A stretch of 64,000 nt of DNA from Nitrososphaerota archaeon (GCA_027886865.1 JAPCJR010000005.1:1-64000), one strand, 5' to 3'. Shown: positions 32,745 through 42,128, counted from the first letter of the stretch. Translations and numbers: made by a program. Notes: generated by a model not told the origin, from the letters alone.

Positions 32745-33587
32745 TCAGAGAGAGCCCCCGATCTCCTTCGCGACCAGCTCGATGTTCCTGACGGAATCTT
32801 CGTCCTTCGCCTTGTCGCCCAGCGTGAAATAGTTCATCCCGGCGGCGATGTACTCGTCGATGTCCTTCCTCAGCGTCTTGACGTCGGCCATGTTGATCAG
32901 CGTGGTATAGACGAACCTCTCCGGGCTCCGCCCCCTCGTCCTGAGCTCTCCGTCTATCTTCGCCTTCATCTCGGCATAAGCTTCGGGATGGGGATATTCG
33001 TCCCCGAACCATCTCGGACCGATCGGCATCCAACCATCTGCGAACTGGGCCGCCGTCCTCAGCGACATGGGCTTGTGGCCGCCCCACAGGACGTGCGGGT
33101 GGGGCTTCTGCACCGGTTTGGGCTCGACCACCGCCCCCTTGACGTCTATGAATCTGCCATGATAATCGACCGGCTTGTCTTCCTCCCAGAGACGGACCAT
33201 CAGCTCGATGGCCTCCCTGCTGTGTGCCACCCTGTCCCCCGTCTCCTCCCACTTGGAGAAGGCCTCGAACTCGGGCTGGTACCACCCGAACCCCGCACCG
33301 AGCGTCATCCTTCCATTCGATAACCCGTCGCAGACCGCTATAGTCTTCGCGAGTACTGCGGGGTGCCTGAAGGTCAGCGGAGTCACGCACGTCCCCAGCC
33401 TGACGCGCTCCGTCTTCGCTGCCAAATAGGGCAGGAACGCCCACACGTCCGTATGCTGGTTGCTACCGGGAAGCAAGAAGTGGTCCGTGACCAGGAATGT
33501 GTCGTATCCGACCTCCTCAGCCTTGAGGGCCATCCTCTCGATGACCTTGAGGTTGCCCCTCCCAGAGACAGCGACCCCGAACTTCAT
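32745..33587 (-). CDS. LLM class flavin/F420-dependent oxidoreductase (3)
   Basis: About 280 residues. MKFGVAVSGRGNLKVIERMA is the family N-terminus, with LGTCVTPLTFRHPAVLAKT, GAGFGWYQPEFEAF and PKPVQKPHPHVLWGG following. It belongs to a branch different from the two LLM proteins at 3.7 and 6.9 kb and looks like the F420-type subfamily (inference). ATG 33587 is used; an in-frame GTG three codons earlier nearly touches the upstream stop. Operon position: between the D-threonine-aldolase-like gene and the TIM-barrel isomerase. Confidence 0.87.
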   Translation of the reverse strand: MKFGVAVSGRGNLKVIERMALKAEEVGYDTFLVTDHFLLPGSNQHTDVWAFLPYLAAKTERVRLGTCVTPLTFRHPAVLAKTIAVCDGLSNGRMTLGAGFGWYQPEFEAFSKWEETGDRVAHSREAIELMVRLWEEDKPVDYHGRFIDVKGAVVEPKPVQKPHPHVLWGGHKPMSLRTAAQFADGWMPIGPRWFGDEYPHPEAYAEMKAKIDGELRTRGRSPERFVYTTLINMADVKTLRKDIDEYIAAGMNYFTLGDKAKDEDSVRNIELVAKEIGGSL

Positions 33588-33596
33588 TGCCAGCAC

Positions 33597-34685
33597 CTAT
33601 CTTCTCGCGACCGGGCACGCCACCTCTATCTGCCCGCGCCTCACGCCGTAGAATGTGCCGTAGAGGTTGATCGCCGTGTCACAGTGCGCCGGGATGAAGC
33701 TCACCCTGTCTCCCACGGACGGCCTGTATTTCGGCTCCTCCGCGTTTAGGATGCCGTGCTCATCCCCTGCGAGAGCGTACTTCAGTCCTGGTAGAAGAGG
33801 TGCGGGCATCCCCCCAAACCCTTGCGCTTCGTACTCTACCCCTACGGCCTTCCAGCCCAGGTCCGTGACTGCGCGGGTCGGCGTAGGCGTGCTCACTACC
33901 GTTGCGATGACGGTCATGGCCTTCTCGAAGTCCGTCCCGGCCGTGGCAATCTCGCTGTACCGCCTGTCCATGTAGATGTACGAACCCGGCTGAATCTCAG
34001 TGACGCCCGGATATCCCGCCGTGATGTTGTACGTCCCCGTCCCGCCGCAGCTGACTATCTCCGGCGCGATTCCCAGCCCCCTCATGGCGTCTAGCGTCCT
34101 CGTGACGTTCCCCATGCAGACAAGAGCCTTAGCCTTTCTTTCTTCGAAGTCGGGGGTGCTAACCTGGAGGTGCCCTTCATAGCCCATAATCCCGCGGAGC
34201 CGGAGCCCTTCGGTCTGCGTCACCCACCTCGCCAGTTTCGCCGCGGGTTCTCCCGGCTGTTGACCGGCCCTGTTCGCCCCGACGTCTACCTCCACGAGGA
34301 CGTCGGCCGTCATCCCTCGGTGTCTTGATGCCTTGGCGAGCATCTCGGCGTTGTCCGTCCCGTCCACGGTCACCATGATCTCCCCATTCCTACCAAGATT
34401 CAGGAACCGCCCGATCGTGTTAGCCGACACGAGATAGTGTGTCAGCAGGATGTGGTCTATCCCGTTCAACATCATTGCCTCCGCCTCGATGAGCGTCTGA
34501 CAGCACTGCCCGACCGCGCCCGCCTGCATCTGCTTCTTTGCGATGAACGGGCTTTTGTGAGATTTGGCGTGCGGCCTGACCTCGCAGCCCTTCGACCTGA
34601 CGAACTCCTGCATCTTCGCTATGTTTCTCTCCGCTGCGTCGAGGTCGATGATGACCGCCGGCGTCGGTAGCTCGTCTATCTCCAT
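33597..34685 (-). CDS. D-threonine aldolase/D-serine dehydratase-like PLP enzyme
   Basis: About 362 residues from ATG 34685. The alanine-racemase-like barrel begins MEIDELPTPAVIIDLDA; the PLP Lys is in VRPHAKSHKSP. The C-terminal metal motif is PAHCDTAINLYG: His and Asp two residues apart, the H-x-D arrangement of D-threonine aldolase as opposed to the H-x-C of D-serine dehydratase. So a metal-dependent aldolase on a D-3-hydroxyamino acid is favoured. The TTG 14 codons upstream (34727) is less likely. It is the third gene of the SDR-cyclase-aldolase-LLM-isomerase operon. Confidence 0.83.
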   Translation of the reverse strand: MEIDELPTPAVIIDLDAAERNIAKMQEFVRSKGCEVRPHAKSHKSPFIAKKQMQAGAVGQCCQTLIEAEAMMLNGIDHILLTHYLVSANTIGRFLNLGRNGEIMVTVDGTDNAEMLAKASRHRGMTADVLVEVDVGANRAGQQPGEPAAKLARWVTQTEGLRLRGIMGYEGHLQVSTPDFEERKAKALVCMGNVTRTLDAMRGLGIAPEIVSCGGTGTYNITAGYPGVTEIQPGSYIYMDRRYSEIATAGTDFEKAMTVIATVVSTPTPTRAVTDLGWKAVGVEYEAQGFGGMPAPLLPGLKYALAGDEHGILNAEEPKYRPSVGDRVSFIPAHCDTAINLYGTFYGVRRGQIEVACPVARR

Positions 34686-34742
34686 GGGGCTATATCTCGG
34701 GGCCGCCCCATATTGAGCTTGCCCCAAGGTTGACCGCGGAGG

Positions 34743-35684
34743 CTAAAAGACGGCTATCGGGTTTACCAGGGAGCCCGTCCCGCCGGGCAGCCTGAGGGGC
34801 GCCATCATGACCATGAACTCCCATCTGCCTTCCGCCTTGCAGGCTTTTGCCAATTCCTCGAGCTGCAAACTGTCTGCGCAAGCGAGGCCCATCGAACCGA
34901 TCTGCAGCGCGTGGACGGGGTTGCCGACTCCCTCGACCGAGCATGGGATCGTCTCGCCGTCTCCGTCCGGCAAGAACGCCGCCACCCGCCGACGGTGGAG
35001 AAACCTCATCGCGGTAGGGTGGAGACCCGGCCTACCTTCTCCGCCGCGCTCCACGTTCCACGGGCCCAGTTCCAACCTTCGCTGCCAGATGCCGACGCGG
35101 AACACGAACAAGTCTCCCTCTCCTAGCATGACGCCCTGAGACTTCTCCGCCATCTCCAGCTCGTCGGCGGTCACCGCATCTCCCGGCTCCAGCCACTTCC
35201 TCCCCCGGAGTCTGGGTATATCGAGGAGGACTCCCCGACCGACGATGCCGGCGGAATATCCAGTGATGTCCATGATCTCAGCTCCGGTAGAGGTTACATT
35301 GCTGAGGGGCTTTCCATTGTACATCTTGCCCTTGTAACCGATGTGACAGAGGGCATCGAGGTGTGAATGGGCGTTGCCGTGGGTCCCACAGGCGAGGTAA
35401 TCCGCTGAGAATTGCGGCTCACCGGCTCCTGAGGGGACGTCGTATGCCCTCACCATCAAGTGTACGGCCGGGTTCGGGTTGTCGACCGCCCCGACCTTGT
35501 TTATCGGCCGGGAGAGAGAGACCGTACGTCCCGAACGGACCAGCGACGCAGCCTTGGCTACTCGCTCCGGGGTCAGATAGTTCAGCGTCCCTCTTTCGTC
35601 ATCCGGGCCCCACTTTCCCCAGTTGGAGACCTCCTGAAACAACCTATCAAATTCCACATTCGTCATGGGCGCGTATCCGGGCAA
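34743..35684 (-). CDS. Cyclase family protein (kynurenine formamidase-like hydrolase)
   Basis: 313 residues. The metal site is HGNAHSHLDALCHI, the HxxxHxD motif of the cyclase/formamidase family, preceded by LACGTHGN. Known members hydrolyse N-formylkynurenine or isatin, or act in polyketide cyclisation. It is longer than bacterial KynB (about 210), as in the COG1878 subgroup with an extended C-terminus. It follows the SDR gene by 49 bases and precedes the D-threonine-aldolase-like gene by 57. A ring-opening amide or lactone hydrolysis step would fit the operon. Confidence 0.83.
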   Translation of the reverse strand: MPGYAPMTNVEFDRLFQEVSNWGKWGPDDERGTLNYLTPERVAKAASLVRSGRTVSLSRPINKVGAVDNPNPAVHLMVRAYDVPSGAGEPQFSADYLACGTHGNAHSHLDALCHIGYKGKMYNGKPLSNVTSTGAEIMDITGYSAGIVGRGVLLDIPRLRGRKWLEPGDAVTADELEMAEKSQGVMLGEGDLFVFRVGIWQRRLELGPWNVERGGEGRPGLHPTAMRFLHRRRVAAFLPDGDGETIPCSVEGVGNPVHALQIGSMGLACADSLQLEELAKACKAEGRWEFMVMMAPLRLPGGTGSLVNPIAVF

Positions 35685-35733
35685 GGCTTTCTGTCTCGCT
35701 GCGAGCTCGTTTATTCTTGTCGGTGGGTCGAGT

Positions 35734-36483
35734 TCAGTGCATTCCTCTACCGCCTGCGACGAGATGGAGCTCCCCCGTGACGAAGTCGGACTCGCTCGAG
35801 GCGAGATACAGGACGGCGTTGGCGACCTCCTCTGGGGTACCGTACCTCTTCAGAGCAGTCTCGTCGATTATCGCCCTTTCGACCTCGGGGTCTATCGTCG
35901 AGACCATGTCGGTCTTGATCCAGCCGGGGCAGACGGCGTTCACGTTGATGTATGGGCCCAACTTTAGCGCCAGGGCTTTGGTCAGGCCGTTCATGCCGGC
36001 CTTCGACACGACGTACTCCACGAATCGCATGGCGGACGGATGGTAGAGCCCCGAATTGGACGAGACGTTGATGATCTTACCCCGTTTCTGCTTGATCATC
36101 ACCGGAGCTACGGCCTTCGAGCAGAGGTAGGCCCCCTTCAGGTTGACGTCCATGGTCTTGTCCCATACCTCATCGTCGGCGTCCAGAAACGTCGCGGTGT
36201 ACATCACCCCCGCGTTGTTGACAAGGATGTCCACTTGGCCATACTTGTCCAGGGTCTTCTTCACCATCTCTTTCACCTCCTTCGAGTTGGAGACGTCGGC
36301 CTTCACGATCATCCCTTCTCCCCCGCTCTTGCGGATCTCGCGCAAGAGCTTCGTCGCCCCCGATTTCGAGCTGTTGTAGTTGATCACCACCTTGGCGCCT
36401 TCTCCCGCGAACCTCTTGGCGATTGCATAGCCGATTCCGCGAGATGCCCCCGTGACTATGGCTACCTTTCCTGCGAGTCTCAA
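35734..36483 (-). CDS. Short-chain dehydrogenase/reductase (FabG-like) (1)
   Basis: 249 residues, classical SDR. NAD(P) loop TGASRGIGYAIAKR, NNAG strand, catalytic Ser in INVSSNSG and YVVSK (Tyr, Lys). It is 3-oxoacyl-ACP-reductase-like by sequence, but in this context is probably a hydroxy-acid or sugar dehydrogenase. It is the first gene of the minus-strand catabolic operon and diverges from the APC permease at 36.6 kb. A perfect inverted repeat lies just upstream, over the predicted transcription start. Confidence 0.88.
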   Translation of the reverse strand: MRLAGKVAIVTGASRGIGYAIAKRFAGEGAKVVINYNSSKSGATKLLREIRKSGGEGMIVKADVSNSKEVKEMVKKTLDKYGQVDILVNNAGVMYTATFLDADDEVWDKTMDVNLKGAYLCSKAVAPVMIKQKRGKIINVSSNSGLYHPSAMRFVEYVVSKAGMNGLTKALALKLGPYINVNAVCPGWIKTDMVSTIDPEVERAIIDETALKRYGTPEEVANAVLYLASSESDFVTGELHLVAGGRGMH

Positions 36484-36485
36484 CA

Positions 36486-36507
36486 GGGAGGGAAGTGATT
36501 CCCTCCC
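36486..36507. promoter_or_regulatory. Inverted repeat at the start of the SDR-led operon
   Basis: GGGAGGGAA (36486-36494), GTGA, TTCCCTCCC (36499-36507): perfect 9-base arms. On the minus strand a TATA-like CTTTAG lies just beyond (about 36510-36515) and the predicted start falls at about 36486, next to the ATG at 36483. The site therefore sits between TATA and start, a position for repression. The rest of the intergenic region up to the permease is AT-rich. Confidence 0.55.
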
Positions 36508-36630
36508 AACTAAAGCGTTCTCTTCTGGGACTTTGTTGACTCGGCGAGGGTCAATTTTCTTACAAATATTACAACTATGTTTCAGTTATCAACGGTTAAA
36601 TAGTAAAGTCTGACATTGAACTCCCTCGTA

Positions 36631-38220
36631 TTGGAAAGCAAGTCGTCCTTCATGCGGGATGCGACTGGCCTCGTCCGTTCGTTCACCTGGTATGATGCTC
36701 TGATTGTAAGTCTGGCCGTCACTGGTCCGACATACTTCGGGATTGCTTCACAGATCGGCTATATCTCGCCTTCCGATCCAGGCTCCGATTTCACGATATC
36801 CGCGCTCTTCGGCGTGCTTTTCATGATACCGCTCGGGGTGATGTACTACATCTTCGCGACGCAGATGCCGCGCTCAGGGGGAGACTACATCTGGATGGGA
36901 AGGGCCCTCCACCCGAGCGTCGGTTTCATCGCGGGCTGGGCGATGTGGCTTTCCTTCATCGCGCTGCTCGCGGGCGGAGCAGGCGCCTGGGGGTCCGTGG
37001 TCGTCCCCGACTTCGCTCTCACGATGGGCTACACTTGGCACAACGTGGGATTGATTACTTGGGCCGAGTCTTTCGTGACGCCCAACAACGTATTTCTGTC
37101 CGGCATGCTGGGGGTAGTCATCTTCGGTGTCATCATCACCAGCCTTGGCAACAGGGTCTACAGCCGAATAATGGTCGCCCTCGGAGTCTTCATCCTGCTC
37201 GGAACAGTGATCGTGCTCGGACTCCTGATCGCGACGTCCAACGCGGCGTTCGCTACAGACTTCACCAACTACTTCACCGGGACACCGGGAGCGCCGAGTT
37301 TGACCTACCAAGGCGTGCTCTCGGCCGCCTCGAGCAACAATCTTCCCTATATGCCGATAACAGAGAGTGCGACCCTCCTCAGCATCCCATTCGGTGTGTT
37401 GCTGTTCAACGGGTTCAACTATTCAGTCTACATCTCTGGTGAGGTCAAGAACGCAAAGTACAGCATGCTGTGGGGCGTGCTGATCGCCCTGCTAATCTGC
37501 GCGGTCATCGACATCACGGGCCTCTATTTCGCTATGAACATGCTGACGTACCCGTTCAACCAGGCTGCCTTCAGCCTCTTCGGCGCCGGCAAGTTCCCCC
37601 TGTCAGTTTCGCCGTGGCTCGCAGTCTTCGTGCCCGCAGTGGCTGGCAACGCCTACCTGGCCACGTTCCTGCAGCTCGGTTTCCTCGTCTTCTTCCCGTG
37701 GTGGGCTTGTGGGCTCATCCTGAGCGCTTCGAGGTACGTCTTCGCGTTCTCCTTCGACAGGATCCTCCCGCAGACCTTTGCCGACATCAACGCCAGGCTC
37801 CACATCCCTCTCAAGGCAACCCTCCTTACGCTGGTTGTGGGCGCCGTTCTCGTCGCCTTCACGGCCTACACGAGCTACATCGGAGAGGTGTTGAATACGA
37901 CGACGATCTGGTCGATAGTCTGGATCGTGGTGGGGATTTCAGCGATAGTGATGCCGATCCGACGCAAGGACCTCTCGAAGGGGCTGACCGGAGGCGCAAG
38001 ACTGCTCCAGGTCTTCGGGCTGCTCTCGGTGATCGCCATGGCCATCACCTTCTACTTCGCTGTGACGACGCCGGCGGTCGGGCCTTCGACTCCCGCGGCT
38101 GACGCACTCTTGGCCATCATCTTCGGCTCGGGCATAATCATCTATGTGACGAGGTACTACTACTTCAAGGGCAAGGGAATCGACCTGGGCTCCGTTCTGA
38201 AAGAGATCCCGCCAGAGTAG
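36631..38220 (+). CDS. APC-family amino acid permease
   Basis: About 529 residues with about 12 transmembrane segments. The N-terminal cytoplasmic stretch ends in GLVRSFTWYDALIVS, helix 1 has the unwound GPTYFG motif, and ASRYVFAFSFDRILPQTFAD matches the partial permease at the start of the window, as does the terminal EIPPE. TTG 36631 is chosen over TTG 36616, because TTAAATA at 36596-36602 predicts initiation near 36625; ATG 36652 is also possible. It is divergent from the SDR-led operon and is probably the importer of that pathway's substrate. Confidence 0.88.
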   Translation: MESKSSFMRDATGLVRSFTWYDALIVSLAVTGPTYFGIASQIGYISPSDPGSDFTISALFGVLFMIPLGVMYYIFATQMPRSGGDYIWMGRALHPSVGFIAGWAMWLSFIALLAGGAGAWGSVVVPDFALTMGYTWHNVGLITWAESFVTPNNVFLSGMLGVVIFGVIITSLGNRVYSRIMVALGVFILLGTVIVLGLLIATSNAAFATDFTNYFTGTPGAPSLTYQGVLSAASSNNLPYMPITESATLLSIPFGVLLFNGFNYSVYISGEVKNAKYSMLWGVLIALLICAVIDITGLYFAMNMLTYPFNQAAFSLFGAGKFPLSVSPWLAVFVPAVAGNAYLATFLQLGFLVFFPWWACGLILSASRYVFAFSFDRILPQTFADINARLHIPLKATLLTLVVGAVLVAFTAYTSYIGEVLNTTTIWSIVWIVVGISAIVMPIRRKDLSKGLTGGARLLQVFGLLSVIAMAITFYFAVTTPAVGPSTPAADALLAIIFGSGIIIYVTRYYYFKGKGIDLGSVLKEIPPE

Positions 38221-38259
38221 ACCGAAGCTATATTACCCGCAAAAGTCCGCCGCCGGCAC

Positions 38260-39018
38260 GTGATGACGCAACGCCTAGCGGGCAAGGTGGCCCTCGTCAC
38301 AGGCGCCAGCAGGGGAATCGGCGCTGCTATAGCCAAGATGTACGCCGAGGAAGGCGCCAAGATAGCTCTCAACTATCGCACGTCCGAAGACAGGGCCAAG
38401 GAGGTCGCAGAAGAGATCAAGAGCTCCGGAGGGAAGTGTCTGCTCGTGAAGGCCGACGTGTCCAAGACCCCTGACGTCAAGAGGATGGTCTCGAAGACGG
38501 TCGGCAAGTTCGGTCGTATAGACATCCTAGTCAACAACGCCGGGATGATAATCCTGAAGGACTTCCTGGACTCGACCGACGAGGATTTGGACCGGGTATT
38601 GTCCGTCAACCTGAAGGGCACCTACCTCTGCTGCAGGGAGGTAGCGCCGATCATGCTGAACCAGAAGAGGGGAAAGATCATCAACATCTCGTCGGTCTCT
38701 GGGCTCGCGCAGCCTTCGGCACTGGAGCATCCAGACTACGTCGCGTCGAAGGCGGGCGTCATTGGACTCACGAGGGCGCTCGCGGTCAGGTTAGGGCCCT
38801 TCATCAACGTGAACGCGATCTGCCCCGGGACGATCGAGACTGACATGCTCTCCGTCGAGCCTGCCGAAGGCAACCGACGGAAGCTGGAGGAGTCCTTCCT
38901 GAAGACGCTCGGCAAGCCCTCGTACGTAGCACAGGCCGCTACATTCCTAGCCTCGCAGGAGGCCGACTGGATAACCGGTGAGGTCCTCACCGTGGCCGCG
39001 GGCCGAGGCATGAGGTAG
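38260..39018 (+). CDS. Short-chain dehydrogenase/reductase (FabG-like) (2)
   Basis: 252 residues, classical SDR: TGASRGIGAAIAKM, NNAGMI, Ser in INISSVSG and YVASK. It is similar to the SDR at 35.7 kb but a distinct paralogue. TATATT (38229-38234) lies about 27 bases before GTG 38260, with ATG 38263 next to it, so the mRNA is leaderless with either codon. It heads a plus-strand run with a 2-hydroxyacid dehydrogenase 7 bases on and then an LsrK-like kinase. A ketose or keto-acid/hydroxy-acid redox step in that pathway is likely. Confidence 0.88.
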   Translation: MMTQRLAGKVALVTGASRGIGAAIAKMYAEEGAKIALNYRTSEDRAKEVAEEIKSSGGKCLLVKADVSKTPDVKRMVSKTVGKFGRIDILVNNAGMIILKDFLDSTDEDLDRVLSVNLKGTYLCCREVAPIMLNQKRGKIINISSVSGLAQPSALEHPDYVASKAGVIGLTRALAVRLGPFINVNAICPGTIETDMLSVEPAEGNRRKLEESFLKTLGKPSYVAQAATFLASQEADWITGEVLTVAAGRGMR

Positions 39019-39025
39019 GCCCTTC

Positions 39026-40072
39026 ATGAAGATCCTCGTCTTCGGGGACAGTTTCATCGGCCTCGACGTATTCCAGGCTGCTTTCGAGAACATCGCGAAG
39101 ACGCAGGATGTCCGCTTCGTCAGCGCCGACGAAGAGCAGAAGCTCATCCCTGTCACATCGTCCGAAAAGTCGTTGCATGAGTTTCTTGGCAATACGCGTC
39201 AGGTCATCTCAGAACTGGGGGACGCAGAGGTCTTGGTGGTGCACGGTGCGCCGGTCTCCGATGAGGTGTTGGCCGCCGGCAAGAGCCTGAAGGTCGTCTG
39301 CTGCGCGAGGGGAGGCCCCGTCAACGTAGACGTCGCGGCGGCTACGAAGAGAGGGATACCTGTGGTCACCGCCCCGGGCAAGAACGCGGAAGCCGTGGCG
39401 GAGCTCACTGTCACGCTGATGGTCATGCTTTCGAGGAACATCATCAGGGCTTACAACCACGTGAGGGTCAACAAGGTCGTCGGGAATGACAACTACGAGG
39501 GGATAAAGTTCGTCGGGCACGAGCTCGACGGGAAGACTCTGGGCCTGATCGGTTTCGGGCGCGTAGGCTCAAGGGTGGCGAAGAGGGCCAAGGCCTTTGG
39601 AATGTCCGTCCTCGTCTACGACCCATTCCTGGCCGGAGCCCAGATTGAGTCGGAGGGGGTCCAGGCAGCGACTTTCGAACAGGTACTCCGGTGCGATTTC
39701 GTGTCGCTGCACGCAAGAGAGTCGAAGGAGAACCAGAACCTGATGGGGGCGAAGCAGTTCTCGACGATGAAGCGGGGCTCGTACTTCATCAATACTGCGC
39801 GGCCGAGCATGGTCGACGAGTCAGCCTTGCTGGCCGCCCTGCAGAGCGGAAAGCTGGCCGGCGCGGCGATGGACGTGGTCCGCTACAACCCGGCCAGGCC
39901 GGTCAACCCGCTCGTCGAGCTGGAGAACACCATTGTGATGCCGCACATCGGCGGAGCCACGCACGAGACAACGACCAAGGGAGCGTTCATAGTGGCCAAG
40001 CAGCTCGAAAGATACATCCGAGGCGAGAAGATGGAGACCGTTATTAATCCCGGAGCTCTCAAGGGACCCTGA
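39026..40072 (+). CDS. D-isomer 2-hydroxyacid dehydrogenase
   Basis: 348 residues. Rossmann loop GLIGFGRVGSRVAKRAKAFG, the catalytic Arg in INTARPSMVDE, and the catalytic His in MPHIGGATHET. The N-terminal catalytic domain is longer than in glyoxylate reductases. It oxidises or reduces a 2-hydroxy/2-keto acid with NAD(P). It is 7 bases after the SDR, and its stop overlaps the start of the FGGY kinase by one base, so the three genes are one operon. Confidence 0.88.
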   Translation: MKILVFGDSFIGLDVFQAAFENIAKTQDVRFVSADEEQKLIPVTSSEKSLHEFLGNTRQVISELGDAEVLVVHGAPVSDEVLAAGKSLKVVCCARGGPVNVDVAAATKRGIPVVTAPGKNAEAVAELTVTLMVMLSRNIIRAYNHVRVNKVVGNDNYEGIKFVGHELDGKTLGLIGFGRVGSRVAKRAKAFGMSVLVYDPFLAGAQIESEGVQAATFEQVLRCDFVSLHARESKENQNLMGAKQFSTMKRGSYFINTARPSMVDESALLAALQSGKLAGAAMDVVRYNPARPVNPLVELENTIVMPHIGGATHETTTKGAFIVAKQLERYIRGEKMETVINPGALKGP

Positions 40073-41631
40073 TGCCCCAGTACGTGATGGCCGTCGACGC
40101 GGGCACGGGCAGCTGTCGGGCAGTCCTCTTCGACAGGGACGGCCATCAGGTATCCATAGCGCAGCAGGAGTGGGTGCACCCTTCTCTCCCGGACGTCCCA
40201 GGCTCGCAGGTCTTCGACACCAGGAGGAACTGGGCGCTCATCTCTCGTTGCATCAGGGAGGCGATGCTCGCAAAGTCCATCAGCCCTTCGCAGGTGAAGG
40301 CGGTCAGCGCCAGCAGCATGAGAGAAGGGATGGTCCTATACGACGCCGCCGGCCGAGAGACTTGGGCGTGCCCGAACGTCGACTCTCGGGCCGCTGCAGA
40401 GGCCGCTTGGATGATCAAGGAGGGGGTGGCCGAGAAGATATTCTTCGAGGGAGGGGACTGGGTCTCGATAACCGCCCCTCCGAGGCTTCTCTGGATCAAG
40501 AAGAACAGGCCCGATATCTTCAGGGGAATGGCGCATCTGGGGATGATCAGCGACTGGATACTCTACCGCCTGTCAGGGCGCCACGTCACCGACCCCTCGA
40601 TAGGCTCCAGCTCAGCCATGTTCAACCTCAAGCGAAGGGCCTGGTCACCGGAGGTCGCCGAATTGTGCGGGCTCAGGCCCGAAGTATTCCCCGAGGTCGT
40701 GGAGTCGGGGAATGCTATAGGTGAGGTGACGGAGCGCGCTGCGTCTGACACGGGTCTCGCAGCCGGCACTCCCGTCGTGACGGGCGGAGCTGACACCCAG
40801 CTGGGTCTCCTCGGGATCGGTGTGACCGAGCCCGGCAGGGTGACGGTGGTCGGCGGAAGCTTCTGGCAGACTACCGTATTGATGAAGAGCGCGAGGATAG
40901 ACCGGAAGATAAGGCTCAGGACGCTCTGCCACGTCGTCCCCGGGCAGTGGATGATGGAGGGCATCGGTTTCTATTGCGGCCTGACCATGCGCTGGTTCAG
41001 GGACGCCTTCTGCCAGAGCGAGAAGGAGGAGGCCAGGCGGCATCAGAGCGACGCTTATTCGGTCATGGAGGGGCTGGCCCGCTCGGTGCCTCCGGGCTCG
41101 AACGGAGTGTTGGGGGTCTTCTCGAACGTGATGAACTCGAAGAGGTGGGTCCATGCCTCACCTTCGTTCATGCAGTTCGACATCACCGACCCCGACCGCT
41201 CCGGGAAGAAGGAGTGCATCCGGGCGATCGAGGAGAGCGCCGCATACGTAGCACTCGGCCATCTCAGGATAATCCAATCGATAACACGGCAGCGACCGGA
41301 AGAGGTGATGCTGACGGGCGGGGCCTCGAAGGGGAGGCTCTGGCCCCAGATAGTCGCCGACGTCTTGGGAGTGAAAGTCAACGTCCCGGTCGTGAAGGAG
41401 AGCACGGCGCTGGGATGCGCGATCGCGGCGGGGACCGGGGCCGGGTGGTACGCAGACATGCAGGAGGCGGCGGGGAGGCTGGCCAAGGTCGAGAGTAGCA
41501 TCGAACCATCGGCAAGCAACCATGCGGAGTATGAGCGACTCTACGCCAACTGGCTGGAGGTATACGAACGGGCCCTCGGGATGGTCGAGGACGGCTTCGT
41601 CCGTCCGCTCTGGAGAGCGGTCGGCACCTAG
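40072..41631 (+). CDS. FGGY-family carbohydrate kinase, LsrK-like
   Basis: 519 residues. N-terminal ATPase motif MAVDAGTGSCRAVLFD, the ADSRM-like VSASSMREGMVLYD, catalytic Asp region VTGGADTQLGLLGIG and the adenosine motif VMLTGGASKGRLWPQ. The overall arrangement resembles the autoinducer-2 kinase LsrK branch of FGGY kinases, and the thiolase-like partner of LsrK (LsrF) lies 0.6 kb downstream. It phosphorylates a small polyol or ketose, probably in this pathway. LsrK identity needs a phylogeny; another tetrose or pentose kinase is possible. Confidence 0.82.
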   Translation: MPQYVMAVDAGTGSCRAVLFDRDGHQVSIAQQEWVHPSLPDVPGSQVFDTRRNWALISRCIREAMLAKSISPSQVKAVSASSMREGMVLYDAAGRETWACPNVDSRAAAEAAWMIKEGVAEKIFFEGGDWVSITAPPRLLWIKKNRPDIFRGMAHLGMISDWILYRLSGRHVTDPSIGSSSAMFNLKRRAWSPEVAELCGLRPEVFPEVVESGNAIGEVTERAASDTGLAAGTPVVTGGADTQLGLLGIGVTEPGRVTVVGGSFWQTTVLMKSARIDRKIRLRTLCHVVPGQWMMEGIGFYCGLTMRWFRDAFCQSEKEEARRHQSDAYSVMEGLARSVPPGSNGVLGVFSNVMNSKRWVHASPSFMQFDITDPDRSGKKECIRAIEESAAYVALGHLRIIQSITRQRPEEVMLTGGASKGRLWPQIVADVLGVKVNVPVVKESTALGCAIAAGTGAGWYADMQEAAGRLAKVESSIEPSASNHAEYERLYANWLEVYERALGMVEDGFVRPLWRAVGT

Positions 41632-42128
41632 GGGTACGTGTAGCTGGGCTTCAGCGAGATCGCGTGGCCGCTCACGGTCTCCGCGATCATCTTGAGCAAG
41701 GGGTCTGTATCAAGGTAGTAGAACTCTATCCCCTCCAGCTTGCCGCTCATGAGCACGCCGATCCCTTCCTTCTTGAAGTCCGCCAGCGCCTTGTGCACGT
41801 TCTCGGCTGGGTTGACCACCGAGACATGGTGCAGCCCCTCGCCCTTCTCCTTGAGGAACTCCTTGTAGATGCTTGGCCCCTCAAGAGGCTGGAGGATCTC
41901 AAAGTCTATCGGGTTGCAGTGGACCTCTGCCCCTAACATGCTGTAGCGGACTGGCTTTCCCCTCACTTCGGTGTCGTGGAGCACCGGAGGCTTGTGCTCG
42001 TAGACGCTCCAGGGCCCCCACCCCATGACGTCGTGATACTTCTCCATGGTCGCTCTCAGGTCCTTGACGACCACAGCGACCTGCGTTATCCTCATCCCGG
42101 GGGGAGCCTTCGCCTTGGACGCTACCAT
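41628..42128 (-). CDS. VOC superfamily protein (glyoxalase/epimerase-like)
   Basis: 166 residues. MRITQVAVVVKDLRATMEKY begins the first VOC module and EGLHHVSVVNPAENVHKAL the second; HHV supplies a metal His and EFYYLDTDP the late strand. It resembles methylmalonyl-CoA epimerase-sized members. The ATG at 42128 is chosen because CTTTAAAG (42153-42160) lies about 28 bases upstream. It is antisense in a plus-strand cluster and overlaps the kinase end by 4 bases. It may catalyse an isomerisation of the same pathway, which otherwise lacks an LsrG-type isomerase. Confidence 0.78.
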   Translation of the reverse strand: MVASKAKAPPGMRITQVAVVVKDLRATMEKYHDVMGWGPWSVYEHKPPVLHDTEVRGKPVRYSMLGAEVHCNPIDFEILQPLEGPSIYKEFLKEKGEGLHHVSVVNPAENVHKALADFKKEGIGVLMSGKLEGIEFYYLDTDPLLKMIAETVSGHAISLKPSYTYP

